NCBI RefSeq assembly: GCF_003086295.3
Contig: NC_092050.1
Span: forward strand, 146,946,699 to 147,010,698
Direction: 5' to 3'
From: Arachis hypogaea
Taxonomy: Eukaryota; Streptophyta; Magnoliopsida; Fabales; Fabaceae
Length of the DNA stretch: 64,000 nucleotides
Below, one piece after another: positions 1 through 12,151 of this stretch (position 1 is the stretch's first letter; the number at the start of each line of letters is the position of its first letter). The translations under genes and the position numbers were made by a program. The notes under the pieces are model-generated. The model was given only the letters and a program-made list of their open reading frames with translations. It did no database searches and was not told where the DNA came from.

Positions 1-1064
1 GGTGAGAAGGTCTTCTTGGAAGAGTCAGAGAGGATAATCTCAATGACAAAGATGAACAAGATTATAGGCTTTGAATACCATAAAAGGGGAATTGAAAATC
101 CTAGAGAACAATTTTATAGTAAAACCAATGAAGAAAAATTAATCAGCAGATAATTCTTGAATAGAGAAGATTTCTTGAAAAATATGAAAAACAATAAATT
201 CTATTGAAAATGTAAAATAAAAAATACGCTCTCACTCCACATTTACATTCCTCATAGTTATTTATAATATCCACTAAACAGTTCTCTCAATAAAATGATT
301 TAAATATATATATATATATATATATAGCTGTCATTTTTTTCTTTAAAAAATAACTACCCTACAACATTGTTTGTTTAAGATTTTTTAATTCAAACGTGAC
401 TTTTTGCCAGAATAATTTTTTTAAAAAATAAATAAAATATAAACGGGTTAGCCTGTTTAATTTATCAAGTTGGCCATAAACGATCCCTGATTAAAAAAAT
501 TATAGCTCATAAACAAAATGGGTTTAAACGGACCAATCCGTATAACCTATGGGCTTAAACGAGTTATACCTTTGTCTGTATGTCAATCCTACCTAAAAAC
601 ATATGAAATAGAATGTACCAATTACAAAAAAAATAAACAAAGTAACAACACTAAAAAAACATATATATAACCATGTTAACTAACTTGAGTTCGTCTTAGT
701 TGTTAAGCTCACTAGTCCTAGTCTGTTTAAATAAGTATCAAAAGTTCAAATTTTACATTGTGCATGCAACAACCCATTAGCAATAGCAAACCTTTAAATA
801 GAACTCAAATCTGCGATAAATTAGTCTTTAGCCTACTAAATTTGGGGGCTTCCGTAGGAAACTAAAATAAACAAATAAATAAATATATATTAAAAGACAA
901 AATACAAAAATCAACCACTTGTATAAAATATATATTAAAATACAAAATAAATTTAATTAAACAATATATATTTATATAGAAATATATAATGATTGATTTT
1001 TTAATAACTAAATTTATATGTACACGTAATTTTTTGATAGACATATATGGGCATCTTATAGAAC
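1..1064. other. AT-rich intergenic DNA
   Basis: No gene is seen. There is a short TA run near 303-327 and many A/T homopolymers. The reading frames here are short, low in complexity and in AT-rich sequence, so they are not called. Confidence 0.6.
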
Positions 1065-1543
1065 CAAGGGTAAACGCGAATCGGATCAGATCGAATCAGA
1101 TATAGCCAAAAATTTCGATCTGATCCGCACTAAAATCATTGGATCAGATTGGATCCAATATCCACGATTTAATCGAATCGGATTTCGGATATATCTGGAA
1201 AACATATAAATATTTTAAAAAGTTTATTTTTATTAAAAAATATCAATAAATTCTCTTTTTTTTCACTCTTTTAAACATATTTATTCTTAAAATGTTATTA
1301 AAAATACTTTTCTTAAATAATAAACATAAAATAATACAATATTTATGATAATTATTAATTAAAATAAAATATAAAAAGAATATTTACTTATTTGTTTATT
1401 TTTACGGATCCACAAGTACCTACATAAAATCCGCAATCCAATCCCATATCTGATAGCTTTGCGGATCGAATCGCTACAATTTTCGAATCGGATTCGAATA
1501 AACATCGCGAATATGCGGATGAGCGGCGGTCCATGAACCCTTG
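1065..1543. mobile_element. hAT-type MITE (non-autonomous DNA transposon)
   Basis: The 479-bp element is flanked by a perfect 8-bp direct repeat TATAGAAC (1057-1064 and 1544-1551), the size hAT transposases make. The ends are short inverted repeats, CAAGGGT at the left and ACCCTTG at the right. Inside each end are degenerate repeats of a GGATCGGATT-like motif on both strands, and the centre is AT-rich without coding capacity. The GGATC-type subterminal repeats resemble those of the MITE at 52674-53261, but the outer termini differ, so they are at most related families. Confidence 0.85.
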
Positions 1544-1551
1544 TATAGAAC

Positions 1552-4150
1552 AATGGTTTGCATGGCATCGACTTCGAGAAAGGCAAGATATACGTAGTGC
1601 ATGGTATAGATAGCATGTGAGAATATCAAAGAAACTATGTTCAAAATGGCCTTATTAAATAGTCCAACGAGTAACGTGACCAAGAAGGGATTCGTCGTGG
1701 CATAATAATTAACAAATACGATATTAAGATTACATAAAAGCACAAGCACTAAAAACACATTATACGATTATTACACAAGCGACTTTTAAAACGTATTTGC
1801 AATTTCAGTGGACACAGTCACTACCCCATTTACTAAAAACACAGAGACTGCGAGTAAGTACCTAGAAACCTGCATCAGCAAAAGGAACAAAAAAGTGTCA
1901 AGAATAATGTGAAGTCTATGTTGCACAATTTGACACTTAACAAGAAAAAGGTGCTTACTGGTAATGAAAAAGAGAAAGGAAGGAAAGAATGCTGTGAACC
2001 TTGCTACTACTCTTGCATGTGTAATAAATATAATATTATTATGGGTAAACTAGCAGATCCTAGGAAGACAATTTTATTTTATTTTATTTTTTTAAAAAAA
2101 GGTCTCCATAGAACTATTGACAATATTCCGGTTAAGGAACCAAGGCATATGAATTCAAGGCATAACCCGGTTAAGGAACCAAGTTGATGCATGCACCTTG
2201 AAAAGAAAAATACCATAGGCTGTAGACATATTTTAATACAAGACAAGTTGGAGATTAAAACAGAAATTGAATATGAATTCAATCACCGTTTGCTTCGGTG
2301 CAAAGTCTATGGTAATGAGCATGGGTCATACACACAACTGAATGAAAACTCTAGGTAAGAGTTTTGGAAGAAAAAGGATGAAAAAAGGGTTTGAAAAGTT
2401 AAAAAGATTGTTACAGTTCAGTCCTTCACTTCACAACCTTCTTTCTCCGAAATCAAAACTCACAAATACCCATAATAAGAGTTTAACAAACAAAGATCCA
2501 AATTTACAAAGGGCCAAATGCAGTTGGTATTAATTGCAACGGATTACCAAAGTGAGAATAGCTAAATAAACCAGCAGCATCATCAAATCTAAACACCTCA
2601 GCTTCTAAATTGTTACATGTAAAAACAGAATAATGAATCACCCAATGTAGAAAAACATCGAATCACTTCAGATATGTTAAAAAACGAGCTAGTAATTTGG
2701 AGAACTGATGGCACAAGAGGTGATGATGGTAACAATGCATGGTGGAGAACACAAGCTAACATGTTTGTACAGGTGGTGTAAACATAATGTGGGCAAGCCA
2801 ATTAAAAAAATTCAAAGGAATATCTATCTCAATGGTGTTATATTGGCATGTCAAAAGATGTTGTAGATAGTTATAGTAAAGAGAATACTAACTGAAACCA
2901 GGCACAAAAACAACCACCTCAAAAGCTAAAATTACTTGCGCAATTTTCGTAATTGCTAGTTAGAACTTAAAACAGAACAGGAACTGTCCAACCAAGGGTG
3001 GGTCCAAGTCCAAAAGGAAATAAATAATTAAATACTCATTTAGTGCCTACCCAAATGAATCGTTAAAAGTAAACCGATAGGGTGGACTAAATAAGAAGAC
3101 AAAAAGATAAAATTAAAAATAATTAAGGAAGCAACATCACTGTTGCCTAGTTGAGACCTATTTACCAAAACATAACCATGTGGTTAGCAAATAGTAACTT
3201 CCATTAGAAACAAACTTCATTGACTCTTCAAAAACCACTTTGTTTCTTTGAAAAGGACGGAAATATAGCTCATTCTCCAAAACAACTAGAAATGAAGAGT
3301 AAACAATGGGACTATCCCAAAAAACCATGCTCTAGTACATTCAACAATACAGTATCCCCAGAAAATAGAAATCTTCCACAAAAAATCATAAGTGAGACCT
3401 TGAAGATGACTGTGGCATGATGAAAGCAAACAAAAGCTCGACCTTTTCAAAGTCCCATATAAACTAAGAGAAAGGAGAAGCAAAAGCATAATTAGCACAT
3501 CACAAATCTGATTATGTTGCCAATGTTCTCTGAAGCTTAATGATGAAATGAATAACAGGAACACCATGCCTTTATAGTAACACTTCAACTGGAAAGCAAT
3601 CAATATCACTCACAATCAGAAGCTCACTCTAATGATAACATCTCTGAAAGCAAAGAAGATAATGTTAACCAACAAATTAGATATTTTCTTTTTAATTTCT
3701 TTTTCAGGGTCCCATGTCATCATTTTGCAACGAAAAAACAAACAAGGCATGGTGGAACAATTCAAGGCATCAACGGAAATGAAAGCACTGTCTAAAACTG
3801 TAGAAGAACCCTTTATCTTTCCAATAAAGTTTTATTCTCATTCACAACACAAAAACAACAACACAAAGGTTATGACCAGTTAAAAATTAAAAAATAAAAT
3901 AAAATAAAAACAGAGTACGGTTCTCCAAATTCAAATTCGCATAAACCCAATTATAGATACGATTCCACATAAAATAGATTAGATTCCTGAGCAACTAAAA
4001 TCAAAAGTTTCCAATTAAGTTTTTCATTATCTTACTTCAATTATTTACGTTCCGAAGAAGCTTATAATTAACGTTCCAATCAAATCTTCACGAGAAAGAT
4101 TTTTCCACTAAACATTAAGCATTCACATGCAAAAGATAGAGATACAAATA
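1552..4150. other. Intergenic DNA without a recognisable gene
   Basis: No coding similarity is recognised on either strand. A 16-bp direct repeat (CGGTTAAGGAACCAAG) occurs twice near 2130-2184. A minus-strand frame at about 1474-1758 encodes hydrophobic segments, but it crosses the end of the 1065-1543 MITE and matches no family I know. The distal part, just below 4179, probably includes the 3' UTR of the DUF538 gene. Confidence 0.5.
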
Positions 4151-4178
4151 AAAAAAAAATGAAAAACCTAACCTTACT

Positions 4179-4649
4179 TCAGGAAGAGGAGTGTTGTCCC
4201 TCGCAAGGGGGGCTCTCGTCGAAGTTCTTTGACGGGTACTTGGCGGTGACCATTCCGACTTCGAAAACAATGTCGTCACCGGAGGACCTTATTCCCGTGA
4301 TGGACCACCACTTGAAGAACGCGCGAACCCTAATCCCATCAAGCTCCGCAATTTTCCCCTTCACGATCTTCCCCTTGATGGTTTTGGAGTACGTGGCGAT
4401 GTAGTTGTCCGGCGGGAGCGTGATCTTGCACGCGCCGCCGAGCCTGACGGAGAAATCGCCGGAAGTGTCGTTCACGGCGTAGCCCAACACGGTTGTCGCC
4501 GGCAATAACCCCACTGGAAAGCCATAGTTCGTGAGCTCAACATGAGCCTTTGATATCTTCGAATTTGGGGTTTTAGGGTTAGGGTTTTGGAACGAATTGG
4601 AAACGAGATTTAGGAGAAGTCCGAAGAGGAAGAGAACTTTGGGATTCAT
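4179..4649 (-). CDS. DUF538 family secreted protein (SVB-like)
   Basis: This single-exon frame encodes 156 residues. Residues 1 to about 20 form a hydrophobic signal peptide (MNPKVLFLFGLLLNLVSNSF). The body is a DUF538 domain: it opens with AHVELTNYGFPVGLLPATTV, followed by the conserved stretches FSVRLGGACKITLPP, YSKTIKGKIVKGKIAELDGI and VRAFFKWWSI. The length fits the family, which is usually 140-180 residues, and the stop follows CEGQHSSS. The start is the first ATG and gives a clean signal peptide. DUF538 proteins are plant-specific; members include Arabidopsis SVB (trichome size and branching), and the biochemical role is unsettled. The local GC content is clearly higher than its surroundings, as expected for a real exon. 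A longer gene model with an extra 3' exon is possible but unsupported. Confidence 0.9.
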   Translation of the reverse strand: MNPKVLFLFGLLLNLVSNSFQNPNPKTPNSKISKAHVELTNYGFPVGLLPATTVLGYAVNDTSGDFSVRLGGACKITLPPDNYIATYSKTIKGKIVKGKIAELDGIRVRAFFKWWSITGIRSSGDDIVFEVGMVTAKYPSKNFDESPPCEGQHSSS

Positions 4650-5186
4650 GGCTTTCTCTTTTTTTTTCCTTAGAATTTTCGTTTCGGTTCAATTCAATTG
4701 GAATTTTGATGTGAAAATGAAAATGAAATTGATATATTATTTTAATTTAATTTTTAATTATTTTTTAGGTGTCAATTTCTGCGTATCTGTCATGAGACAT
4801 ACTCGTGAGAAATGGAAGATGACGAGAACGGATAAGGAATCTAAGAATATATTTTTCAGAATCTCTCAACGTGTAACGGAAAAAACTACTTTCTCTTTTG
4901 ACTCTTTTTGGATTAAACTTATTGGGCCTGGCTTTGTTATCTTATACTTGAAGCCTATCTTCTTAACCAGCCCAGCCTATTGTTTCCCAAATGCATTTGC
5001 TTGGTCTCTTGTGGTTTTTTTTTTCTTTTCTTTTTTTTTTTATTTATAGAATTACTTGTTATTTGTTATTTTAGTTATATTGACAAAATTAATCAACCTA
5101 AATTAATATATGTCATGAAAAAATGATTTTATTTGATTTTTAATTCAAATTAATTTATTCCATTAATTTTACACTATGTTTTTCAG
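4650..5186. other. Upstream region of the DUF538 gene
   Basis: This is AT-rich sequence 5' of the minus-strand gene, presumably its 5' UTR and promoter. It contains CT-rich and T-rich runs, for example 5016-5043. I cannot place a TATA box with confidence, and I see no other gene. Confidence 0.4.
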
Positions 5187-5194
5187 TTTGCATT

Positions 5195-5696
5195 AGAAAT
5201 GACAATGGGTATTTATGGACGCGAAAACCCTCTCTTGCTCCCATCTCCATTTAAAAAATTGTCCCTCATTTCTGCCACATCCCCGTTACGGATCCCTATT
5301 TATTTTCACTCGCCGGGGAGACAGATACTCGTGGGTATCCGTGGATATTAAATTTTAAAAATAAAAAAATAAAACCACGACAAAATTTCATACAATTCAA
5401 CTAAAATGTATCAAATTGAAGATAATTCAAACACATTCAACATAATAACATAAACTCAAAATCTCCCACATACAAATTAAAATAAAACAAAATATAAAAG
5501 TTTTCAACATATAGTAACATAAAAAAAAATCTTGATCGACGATTATAATTCAATAATAGTACTCATTTTCTATAATAATACGAATTTGAATAATTAGTTA
5601 GTGCAAATTTAGATATTATGTATATCATTAATTTATTTTTAAATAAAAAAACATATAGGAATTTATGATTTTACTTTAATTTGTGTGTATATATAT
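5195..5696. mobile_element. Left half of a hAT-like MITE split by the copia element
   Basis: The terminus AGAAATGACAA is preceded by TTTGCATT (5187-5194). The matching right terminus, TTGTCATTCCT, lies at 19523-19533 and is followed two bases later by the same TTTGCATT (19536-19543). The left half holds GC-rich CGGATCC and CTCGTGGGTATCCGTGG motifs and the right half CTCGCGGATTTAG, as in other plant hAT MITEs. The two halves are separated by about 13.7 kb of copia retrotransposon. The two-base offset leaves the exact right boundary uncertain. Confidence 0.6.
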
Positions 5697-6171
5697 ATAA
5701 AGTATTTACAAATTAGATTAATTAATATTATTAATATTATTATTATTAATATTAATAAATAATTACCAACCGTTCATATATTGTCAATTATAATAACAGT
5801 ATATAGTATTATTTGGCTAAAGAGATACAACCCTTTAAGAATTGTGTATGTTGGAAAATTACACCTTTGACTAAAGGGACACAATTCTTTAAAAATAGTC
5901 TATGTTTGAAACATTGAATCTATTAACAATAGAAGAGTCACAACAATTTACGTATGTGAAAAATTATAATTGTTGATTTGTTGTGTGCAATATATAAATA
6001 TACCCTTGTCCACTATTTAAAGTAAACTAATCGAGTGTGTATTTTAACTATTGAGAGATTTTCTTGTTCGAGAGAGTTGAGAAGTTTTTATTATTGCTAA
6101 TTAAGAAATCCATAGGTTTCATTGTATATTGAGAGAGTTATTGTCATCTTCTTAATTATAATTATCCAACA
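5697..6171 (+). repeat. 5' LTR of the copia element
   Basis: It aligns with 18748-19356, starting at AGTATTTACAAATT and ending near ATTATCCAACA. It contains a partial internal duplication: GATACAACCCTTTAAGAAT and the later GACACAATTCTTTAAAAAT. Compared with the 3' LTR it lacks about 90 bp near its end. The sequence TATATAAATATACCC near 5990 could be its TATA element. The usual initiator-Met primer-binding motif is not preserved after the LTR. Confidence 0.75.
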
Positions 6172-6199
6172 ATTTTTGAGAGATACTTTGAAGATAGCT

Positions 6200-6990
6200 C
6201 AAGATCAAAGCACCACGTTCAAGGTCGTGAATCAAGAGTTTGTCAAGTTAGATCGCTTTGATGGAACGAATTTCAACCGTTGGAAGTACAAGATGATGTT
6301 TCTTTTTTCGGTTCTCAATCTTGCATATGTGATTAACCCAAAGACTACACCAATTGCCGATGCCGCTGAAAATGCCACACCGGAAGAAAAAGAAAATGTT
6401 ACTCAATTAAAGAAGAAACGTGAAGAAGATACTTTTGTATGCCGAGATCATCTCAACACTTTATCCGACCGACTCTATGATCTCTACATGTCAATCCAAT
6501 CACCATTGGAGATTTGAAAGTCTTTGGAAGAAAAGTACAATAATGAATGACAAGGAATAGATAAGTTTATTATAATGAAATATTTTAAATTTATTATGAA
6601 TGATACTATGCCTATTATGGATCAAATTCATGAATTACAAATTCTTGTAAATAGACTTCGTGATTTACAAGTGGTGATCACTAAATCATTACAGGTTGGA
6701 GCAATTATTTCAAAATTGCCATCATCTTGTAATGGTTATAAGAAGAAACTTTACATCTTGATGAGAACTTCACAATTGAGAAATTACTAAGGCATATACG
6801 TATAGAGGAGAAAACTCGAAAATATGTTGTTGTGTATATCTCTTAAAGTTCTAAAGTGAATCATATTGGTGAAGACAAAACCAATAAGAATAAAATAAAG
6901 TTCTCAAAAGATTCAAAGCAAGACAAGAAGAGACAAAGAAAGTGTTATCATTGTCATAAGAAAGGACACTACATCAAATAATGTAGACTT
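6200..6990 (+). pseudogene. copia gag with zinc knuckle, broken
   Basis: The gag (UBN2-type) similarity starts at FVKLDRFDGTNFNRWKYKM, close to the usual family signature, and runs to about 6790. Stops interrupt it at about 6515 and 6548. A CCHC nucleocapsid knuckle, CYHCHKKGHYIK-stop-C, lies at about 6945-6985; the codon before the last cysteine is TAA, so the knuckle itself is broken. This part would have formed the particle and bound RNA in an active copy. Confidence 0.8.
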
Positions 6991-7109
6991 CTGAAAAAGA
7001 AAGCACCAAAGACCAACTTAGTGGAAGAGAACGATCTAATTACTATGGTTGCAGAAAAAGTACAAAATATACATATTGACATGGTTACAAAACTCAACAT
7101 GGCAACCCA

Positions 7110-7265
7110 AAGAAAATTACTTGATTGGTGGTTAAATTCTGGGGCTACTGTTCATATTTGTAATGATCACAAACAATTCAAAACATATGAAGAACTAAAC
7201 AATAGAGAAGTCTTGATGGACAATGACAACTTAGCCAAAATTTGTGGTCAAGTAACTACGGAATA
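7110..7265 (+). pseudogene. copia aspartic protease remnant
   Basis: The active-site region reads WWLNSGATVHICND. Copia proteases normally have D-S-G-A here, so the catalytic aspartate has become asparagine. The frame ends at a stop at 7264. It sits between the zinc knuckle and the integrase, as expected. Confidence 0.75.
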
Positions 7266-7349
7266 AATCTTACATCTAAAAAGAAGTTAAGTTTAATAAA
7301 TGTACTTCATGTTCCAGATTTGAGAAAAAAAAATAGTTTCTTGTTAATC

Positions 7350-8330
7350 TCTTGTGTAAGAAAGAATTTAAAATTGTAACGAAATCCGATAAAGTGATCT
7401 TGCTTAAGAATGATATATTTATAGGAAAAGGATATTGTACTGAAGGCATGTTCAAACTTAGTATTAATAATAAAATGAACATTTCTTTGTATATTGTTGA
7501 TTCTTGTGATTTATGGCATAGTAAATTAGCACACTTAAATTACAAATCAATTGAATATATACATAAAAATAACTATATAAATCTTAATAACAAGGATTTT
7601 AATAAGAAATATGATATTTGTATACAATCCAAAATTACTAAGAAACCTTTTTCTAAAGTTGAAAGAAAGACACATTTATTAGAATTGATTCATAGTGATA
7701 TTTGTGAATAAAATGGCAATATTACTAGAGGAGAAAAAAGATATTTTATAACTTTTATTGATGATTGTTTTAGATTTACTTATGTGTATTTACTTAGAAA
7801 TAAAGATAAAGCTTTTGAAATGTTTAAAAAATATAAAATAGAAATAGAAAATATGCATGATAATAAAATAAAAGTTCTTCATAATGATCAAAGTGGGGAA
7901 TATTTTTCTAATGAATTTGATAACAAATTACATGATATTGTGCATGAATCTTCCGCTCCATATACTCTGTAACAAAATGGTTTGGCGAAAGAAAAAACTA
8001 TACCTTAGTGAATATGGTTAATTCAATGTTACTAAATACAAAATTGCCTTACAATTTGTAGGGTGAATCATCATTGACATCATGTCATATCCATAATAGG
8101 ATACCATTAAGACATAGAAAGGTTTCTACTTATGAAATTTGAAAAAAAGAAAACCTAATTTGAATTATCTGAAAGTGTGGGGATGTTTAGCCTTTTATCG
8201 AGTCCCTAATAAAAAAGAAAACCAAATTAGAGCCAAGAGCTATAAAAGGCACTTTTATAGGATATGCTCAAAATTCAAAAGCATATAGAATATTAGACTT
8301 AGTGTCTAACGTAAATTTATCAATGATTTA
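7350..8330 (+). pseudogene. copia integrase remnant
   Basis: The GAG-pre-integrase zinc-binding region is visible as LWHSKLAHLNYKSI with a downstream CIQSK, where the usual C-x-x-C has lost its first cysteine spacing. The core has ITFIDDCFRFTYVYLL, holding the first catalytic aspartate, and HNDQSGEYFSNEF where intact elements have SDRGGEY. A stop at about 7969 replaces the sequence before QNGLAK, and frames downstream to 8330 are broken. It once inserted the cDNA into the genome. Confidence 0.8.
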
Positions 8331-8547
8331 ACTTCTAGTTCAGAATATCTCCAAAATAATACTAATATTTTACAAGAAATGAAGAATCAAAATAATAAAC
8401 GTTAAAGCGACAAAGAATTGATTGAACCAAGGAAGAACATGAGAGTGAGAAAAGAAAAAGACTTAGGTCCATATTTTATTTCTTTTCAAGCTATCACCTT
8501 TTAAATTAGAAGGAACTAGGAATTATGCGACACATAAGATTATTATT

Positions 8548-9240
8548 GTGATGAACATAGATGGTGATCCTCAAACGTTCAAAGAGACTATGGCTTCAAG
8601 GGATTTTGCATTTTGGAAAGAAGTAACAAATGATGAAATTGACTCAATATTATCAAACAATACTTATGTCTTGGTTGATTTGTCTCTAGGATCAAAGTCT
8701 ATAGAATATAAGTGGGTATCTAAAAGAAAATATAATACTGATGGTTCATTACAAACCTTTAAAGCAAGGTTAGTGGCTAAAGGATTTAGACAACAAGAAG
8801 GTCTAGACTATTTTGATACCTGTACACCTGTGGTAAGAATGACTTCTATTAGGACTCTTATAGCATTAGCATTCATTCACAAGCTTCATATACATCAAAT
8901 AGATGTTAAAACAACTTTTCTAAATAGAGATCTTAATGAAGAAATTTATATGGAACAACTGAAAAGCTACGTGTTACCTAGAAATGAAAAGAAAGTTTGT
9001 AAATTAATGAAGTTTTTGTATGGCCTAAGACAAGAACCTAAACAATGGCATGAAAAGTTTGATTCAGTGGTGTTATCAAATGACTTCTCACATAATAGTA
9101 TAAATAAATGTATTTACTCAAAATTTGCTAAAGATTATGGAGTAATTATTTGTTTATATGTTGATGATATGTTAATTATTTGAACAAATTTAGAAAAAAT
9201 TTGTGTAACGAAGGAGTATCTAACCTCTAAATTCAAGATT
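8548..9240 (+). pseudogene. copia reverse transcriptase (RVT_2), nearly open
   Basis: This is the best preserved part of the element. It has the family landmarks in order: YKWVSKRKYNTDGSL, FKARLVAKGFRQQEGLDYF, HQIDVKTTFLNRDLNEEIYM, KFLYGLRQEPKQWHEKFD and the catalytic YVDDMLII near 9155-9180. Intact elements have DVKTAFLNG, so small changes are visible. A stop occurs at 9181-9183, straight after YVDDMLII. Reverse transcription would have been its role. Confidence 0.85.
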
Positions 9241-9246
9241 AAGAAT

Positions 9247-9548
9247 TTGAATGAAGTTGATACAATATTAGGCATAAAGGTGCATAAGAATGAAGTTGGC
9301 TTTACTTTAAGTCAATCTCATTATATCAAAAAGGTATTGAAAAATTTTGATCATCTCACAGTTAAAGAATCTAATACACCCTATAATCTTAAGTTTAAAT
9401 TAGAAGGAAACATGGGAAGATCTATAGAACAATTAGAATATGCTAGTGTTATAGGAAGTTCAATGTATGTAATGCAATGTACTAAACCTGATATAGTATT
9501 TATTGTGTGTAAATTATCAATGTTTACAGAAAAACCTAGCAATCAATA
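9247..9548 (+). pseudogene. copia RT end and RNase H start, cut by a CACTA insertion
   Basis: The frame shows LGIKVHKNEVGFTLSQSHY, then SVIGSSMYVMQCTKPDI, the standard join between reverse transcriptase and RNase H in copia elements. It stops at EKPSNQY, where the CACTA terminus begins at 9552. The continuation, beginning W-K-A-I, is found at 14308 and again at 17821. Confidence 0.85.
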
Positions 9549-9839
9549 TTGCACTACTAGAAAACTACTTATTATAGATGGATATTTCCCACATATTTTA
9601 TTCCACAGAAATACAGACAGATTTTGCGAGAGAATTTTTGTCGGAAACAAAGAAAAATGAATTAGCATAAATTACAGACGAAAAAGAGAATCCGTCGAAA
9701 ATTTTGTCAAAAAAATTAAATTTTTTTCGTGGGAAATAATTACCGACGGAAAATCCGTCTATATTTAAATAAACAAAATACTGTGTTTTATTAAAATATT
9801 ATAGACAGAAAATTTGTCTGTAATTTAAAATATTCTGTC

Positions 9840-10216
9840 GGAAAATATTAACTTAAACCTAATCTACCCCCTCTCTCTCGAGCTCCATTCACAAATAAAT
9901 ATAGCTGCCAACTCCTACCTTTATGTGCTTCTTCCTCTCTCCATTGCACAGCTGCTTCTTCTCTCCGTTGCACGAGCTGCTTCCGCCGCTACCGTTGCCG
10001 CCGCCGCTTGCATCACACGATCTCTCTCTGTCATCCCTTGCGTCGCACGAGCTTCCTCCGTCGCTGCTCTTGTCGCATCTACTCCCATCATCACAGAGCT
10101 CTCTCCGCCGTTGCTCTCATCGCATCTGCTCCTTCTGGCGCCTCTTCCATCTAATCTCAACTCGCTCTCTCAGTTCTTCTCGTACCCATCTCGAATTTCA
10201 GGTATATATATCCTGA
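9840..10216 (+). pseudogene. GC-rich exon-like segment inside the CACTA element
   Basis: A CT-rich stretch is open in more than one frame and ends at a plausible 5' splice site (TTCAG|GTATAT) near 10200. One frame (9925-10224) encodes a hydrophobic Leu/Ala/Ser-rich 99-residue peptide; another encodes a Ser/Leu/Pro-rich one. It looks like the 5' leader or first exon of a captured gene. I do not recognise the source. Confidence 0.35.
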
Positions 10217-10473
10217 TTTTGTGATTCTGTTCTTCGTGATAAACCTTAGGGTTCAATTTTTCTGCGCCAGTTTTAGCTGGGTTTATCATACTCTGCTTTT
10301 GTACTTCGTGAATCTGTAGGTTTACTCTGATTTTGATGAATTTTTTTCTGCAATCGGAAGCTTTTTTGACCTAAAATTCATGGTTTTTAGGTATAACACT
10401 TAGTGGTAGGCCATTGCTTTCGACTAAAGGCTCTTTCACTTATTATCATTCTATGACTTGTTAATTTTCTAAG

Positions 10474-10720
10474 TGGTTATGATTTGCTTGGACGAACAAA
10501 AGATCAGATTAGGACAACAGAACAAGTTAATGCTGCACTTGTTGCATGTAACAGTTTGAAGCTTGATGGCCTTGTTATCAGTGGAGGTGTACTTACTTTT
10601 TTTGGAGCTTCATATGTTGCTTAACACGTTGAGCTTCAAAAGAGATTTCTAACAATTGAGATGTATGATGTTTTAGGTGTTACATGAAACACGAATGCTA
10701 TGCAACTTACAGAAACTTGA
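10474..10720 (+). pseudogene. Captured fragment of PPi-dependent phosphofructokinase (PFP) subunit
   Basis: Exon-like sequence after an AG at about 10473 encodes [19 protein letters not shown] followed by [19 protein letters not shown], the segment after the PPi-binding glycine loop of plant PFP. The motif fits the regulatory (alpha) subunit better than the beta subunit, but I call this from memory. After an intron with donor GTGTAC and acceptor TTTTAG, the next exon continues as GVT-stop-NTNAMQLTET, where intact PFP has GVTSNTDAAQLAET; a serine codon has become TGA. The retained intron shows capture at DNA level. No function is expected. Confidence 0.7.
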
Positions 10721-11530
10721 TTATATTGATTCTCTTGCAATTGTAATCTTATCCTCCAAAGTTAATAGAAGTGGTTCTAGGTCTCACATGCCTAACGAGC
10801 TGCAAATCATTGAAATTTTATTGGCATTTTGCATTAGGGTAATGGATCTAGGTAGTAGGCCGTTTTGTGTGATTCATGTGATACTGGTGTGTAACTTTAT
10901 GATATAATTGTTGATTGGTAGGGTTGTTAAATATCAAGTCAAATCTGTAGCACAGCATCTGTTTGAGGAACCGTTGTCTATTGATCATGTCGAGCGAGCG
11001 CTGGATAATATTTATAAGGTTTCTGAAGAACACCCCACTAGTAGATATGTTATCAGGAATGCTGACATTGTGGTATTGATAGTGACTATTCTTAGCAAGA
11101 ACTCTAAAACTATTGGATCGCGTTTGAGAAGCAAAGTTCTAATGACTTTACTTAGCATAGCCAAGGACAAAGAAAGCAGGGTCAGGTTTATTTATCTCAT
11201 TCTTAAAGAACTGAAGTGTATGGATTGGTTATAAATCAACATAAACTAATAATTTGATCCTCACAAGATTAAACTACTAACAATTTATATTATATTTCTC
11301 ATGCAGTATCTAAATGATCACTGTAGCGACAACTTGGTCTTTTAAGTGCCTAGATATTTATCTTTTTTTACTAACTGGTAGATGCTTAAAGTTAAATATG
11401 TCAAATTGGAATATGGATGAATTTTAGAGCAGGTTCTGATGGCGTTAAGATAGAGATGGCCTCTTTAGTAGGAAGGATGACATTGACAAATAGCTGTAAA
11501 GAACAAATTGCTAGGGACGACGCTAGAACA
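10721..11530 (+). pseudogene. Captured fragment of an armadillo-repeat (U-box type?) protein
   Basis: Three pieces look like helical-repeat coding sequence: QKLDYIDSLAIVILSSKVN with NELQIIEILLAFCIR (about 10710-10840), HLFEEPLSIDHVERALDNIY through RSKVLMTLLSIAKDKESR (about 10920-11180), and EMASLVGRMTLTNSCKEQIA (about 11430-11520). The last is typical of armadillo repeats of plant U-box E3 ligases such as the PUB42-44 group. AG/GT junctions separate the pieces, so introns were retained. The exact parent gene is uncertain. Confidence 0.5.
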
Positions 11531-12151
11531 AATTGCACCTTGAAATCCCCTTTCTTCTTTGCTTCTTTCTCACTTCTTCTTCTGTTTTCAGATCAAGCTA
11601 ACTTCAGGTGATTCATTCCTTCCCTTATGTTCCCTTCCCTTTTCATTTCTCTATTTCCTTGCTAATTCCAATTTGTTTGGTCCAATTCCCTAAATCTAAT
11701 CTTCCCCTTCCATGCAACTGGACTGTATTATGATAGTGTTTTTGCAACCTAGGGAATTGGAATGCTTCCCACGCTTCCCTTTCTCCTAGCGTTTCGTCTA
11801 ATTTCGATTCTAGCTAATCGTTGTTTACTCTTCTTACATGGTGCAGTAAGGGTTGATCATCTTGTCTAATAATCACAACAATAGCGAAAAATGATATGCT
11901 TTCTAGTGTAATATTGCCACAAAGGATAATCTATATTGTTTAGTTCTCATTTATGATTTATCTCAGCTCCTTTTTTGTTGTTCTGATTGCATGCAATTAA
12001 ATATGGGATTTCAATTCTAAGGATCACCAATCAAATTGGCTTAACTTGTAACAACTAATGCATAGAGTTTGTAGGTATCTTAAAACAAATATTTCTTAAC
12101 ATAATCTTACTTTTTTTTGTTCTTTCTCTTTTTCTCCTGTTAAACTTGCAG

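Noticed and set aside
1474..1758. Minus-strand frame with hydrophobic segments (MFLVLVLLCNLNIVF...)
   Set aside because: It crosses the right end of the hAT MITE, is AT-rich, has no family match I know, and lacks a supporting gene context. It may be a decayed exon but cannot be supported.
3286..3609. 107-codon minus-strand frame with hydrophobic residues
   Set aside because: No similarity recognised, no splice or promoter context, and composition like the surrounding AT-rich DNA.
9921..10160. Arg/Ala-rich minus-strand frame in the CACTA element
   Set aside because: It is the reverse complement of a CT-rich stretch; captured gene pieces in this element are all on the plus strand.
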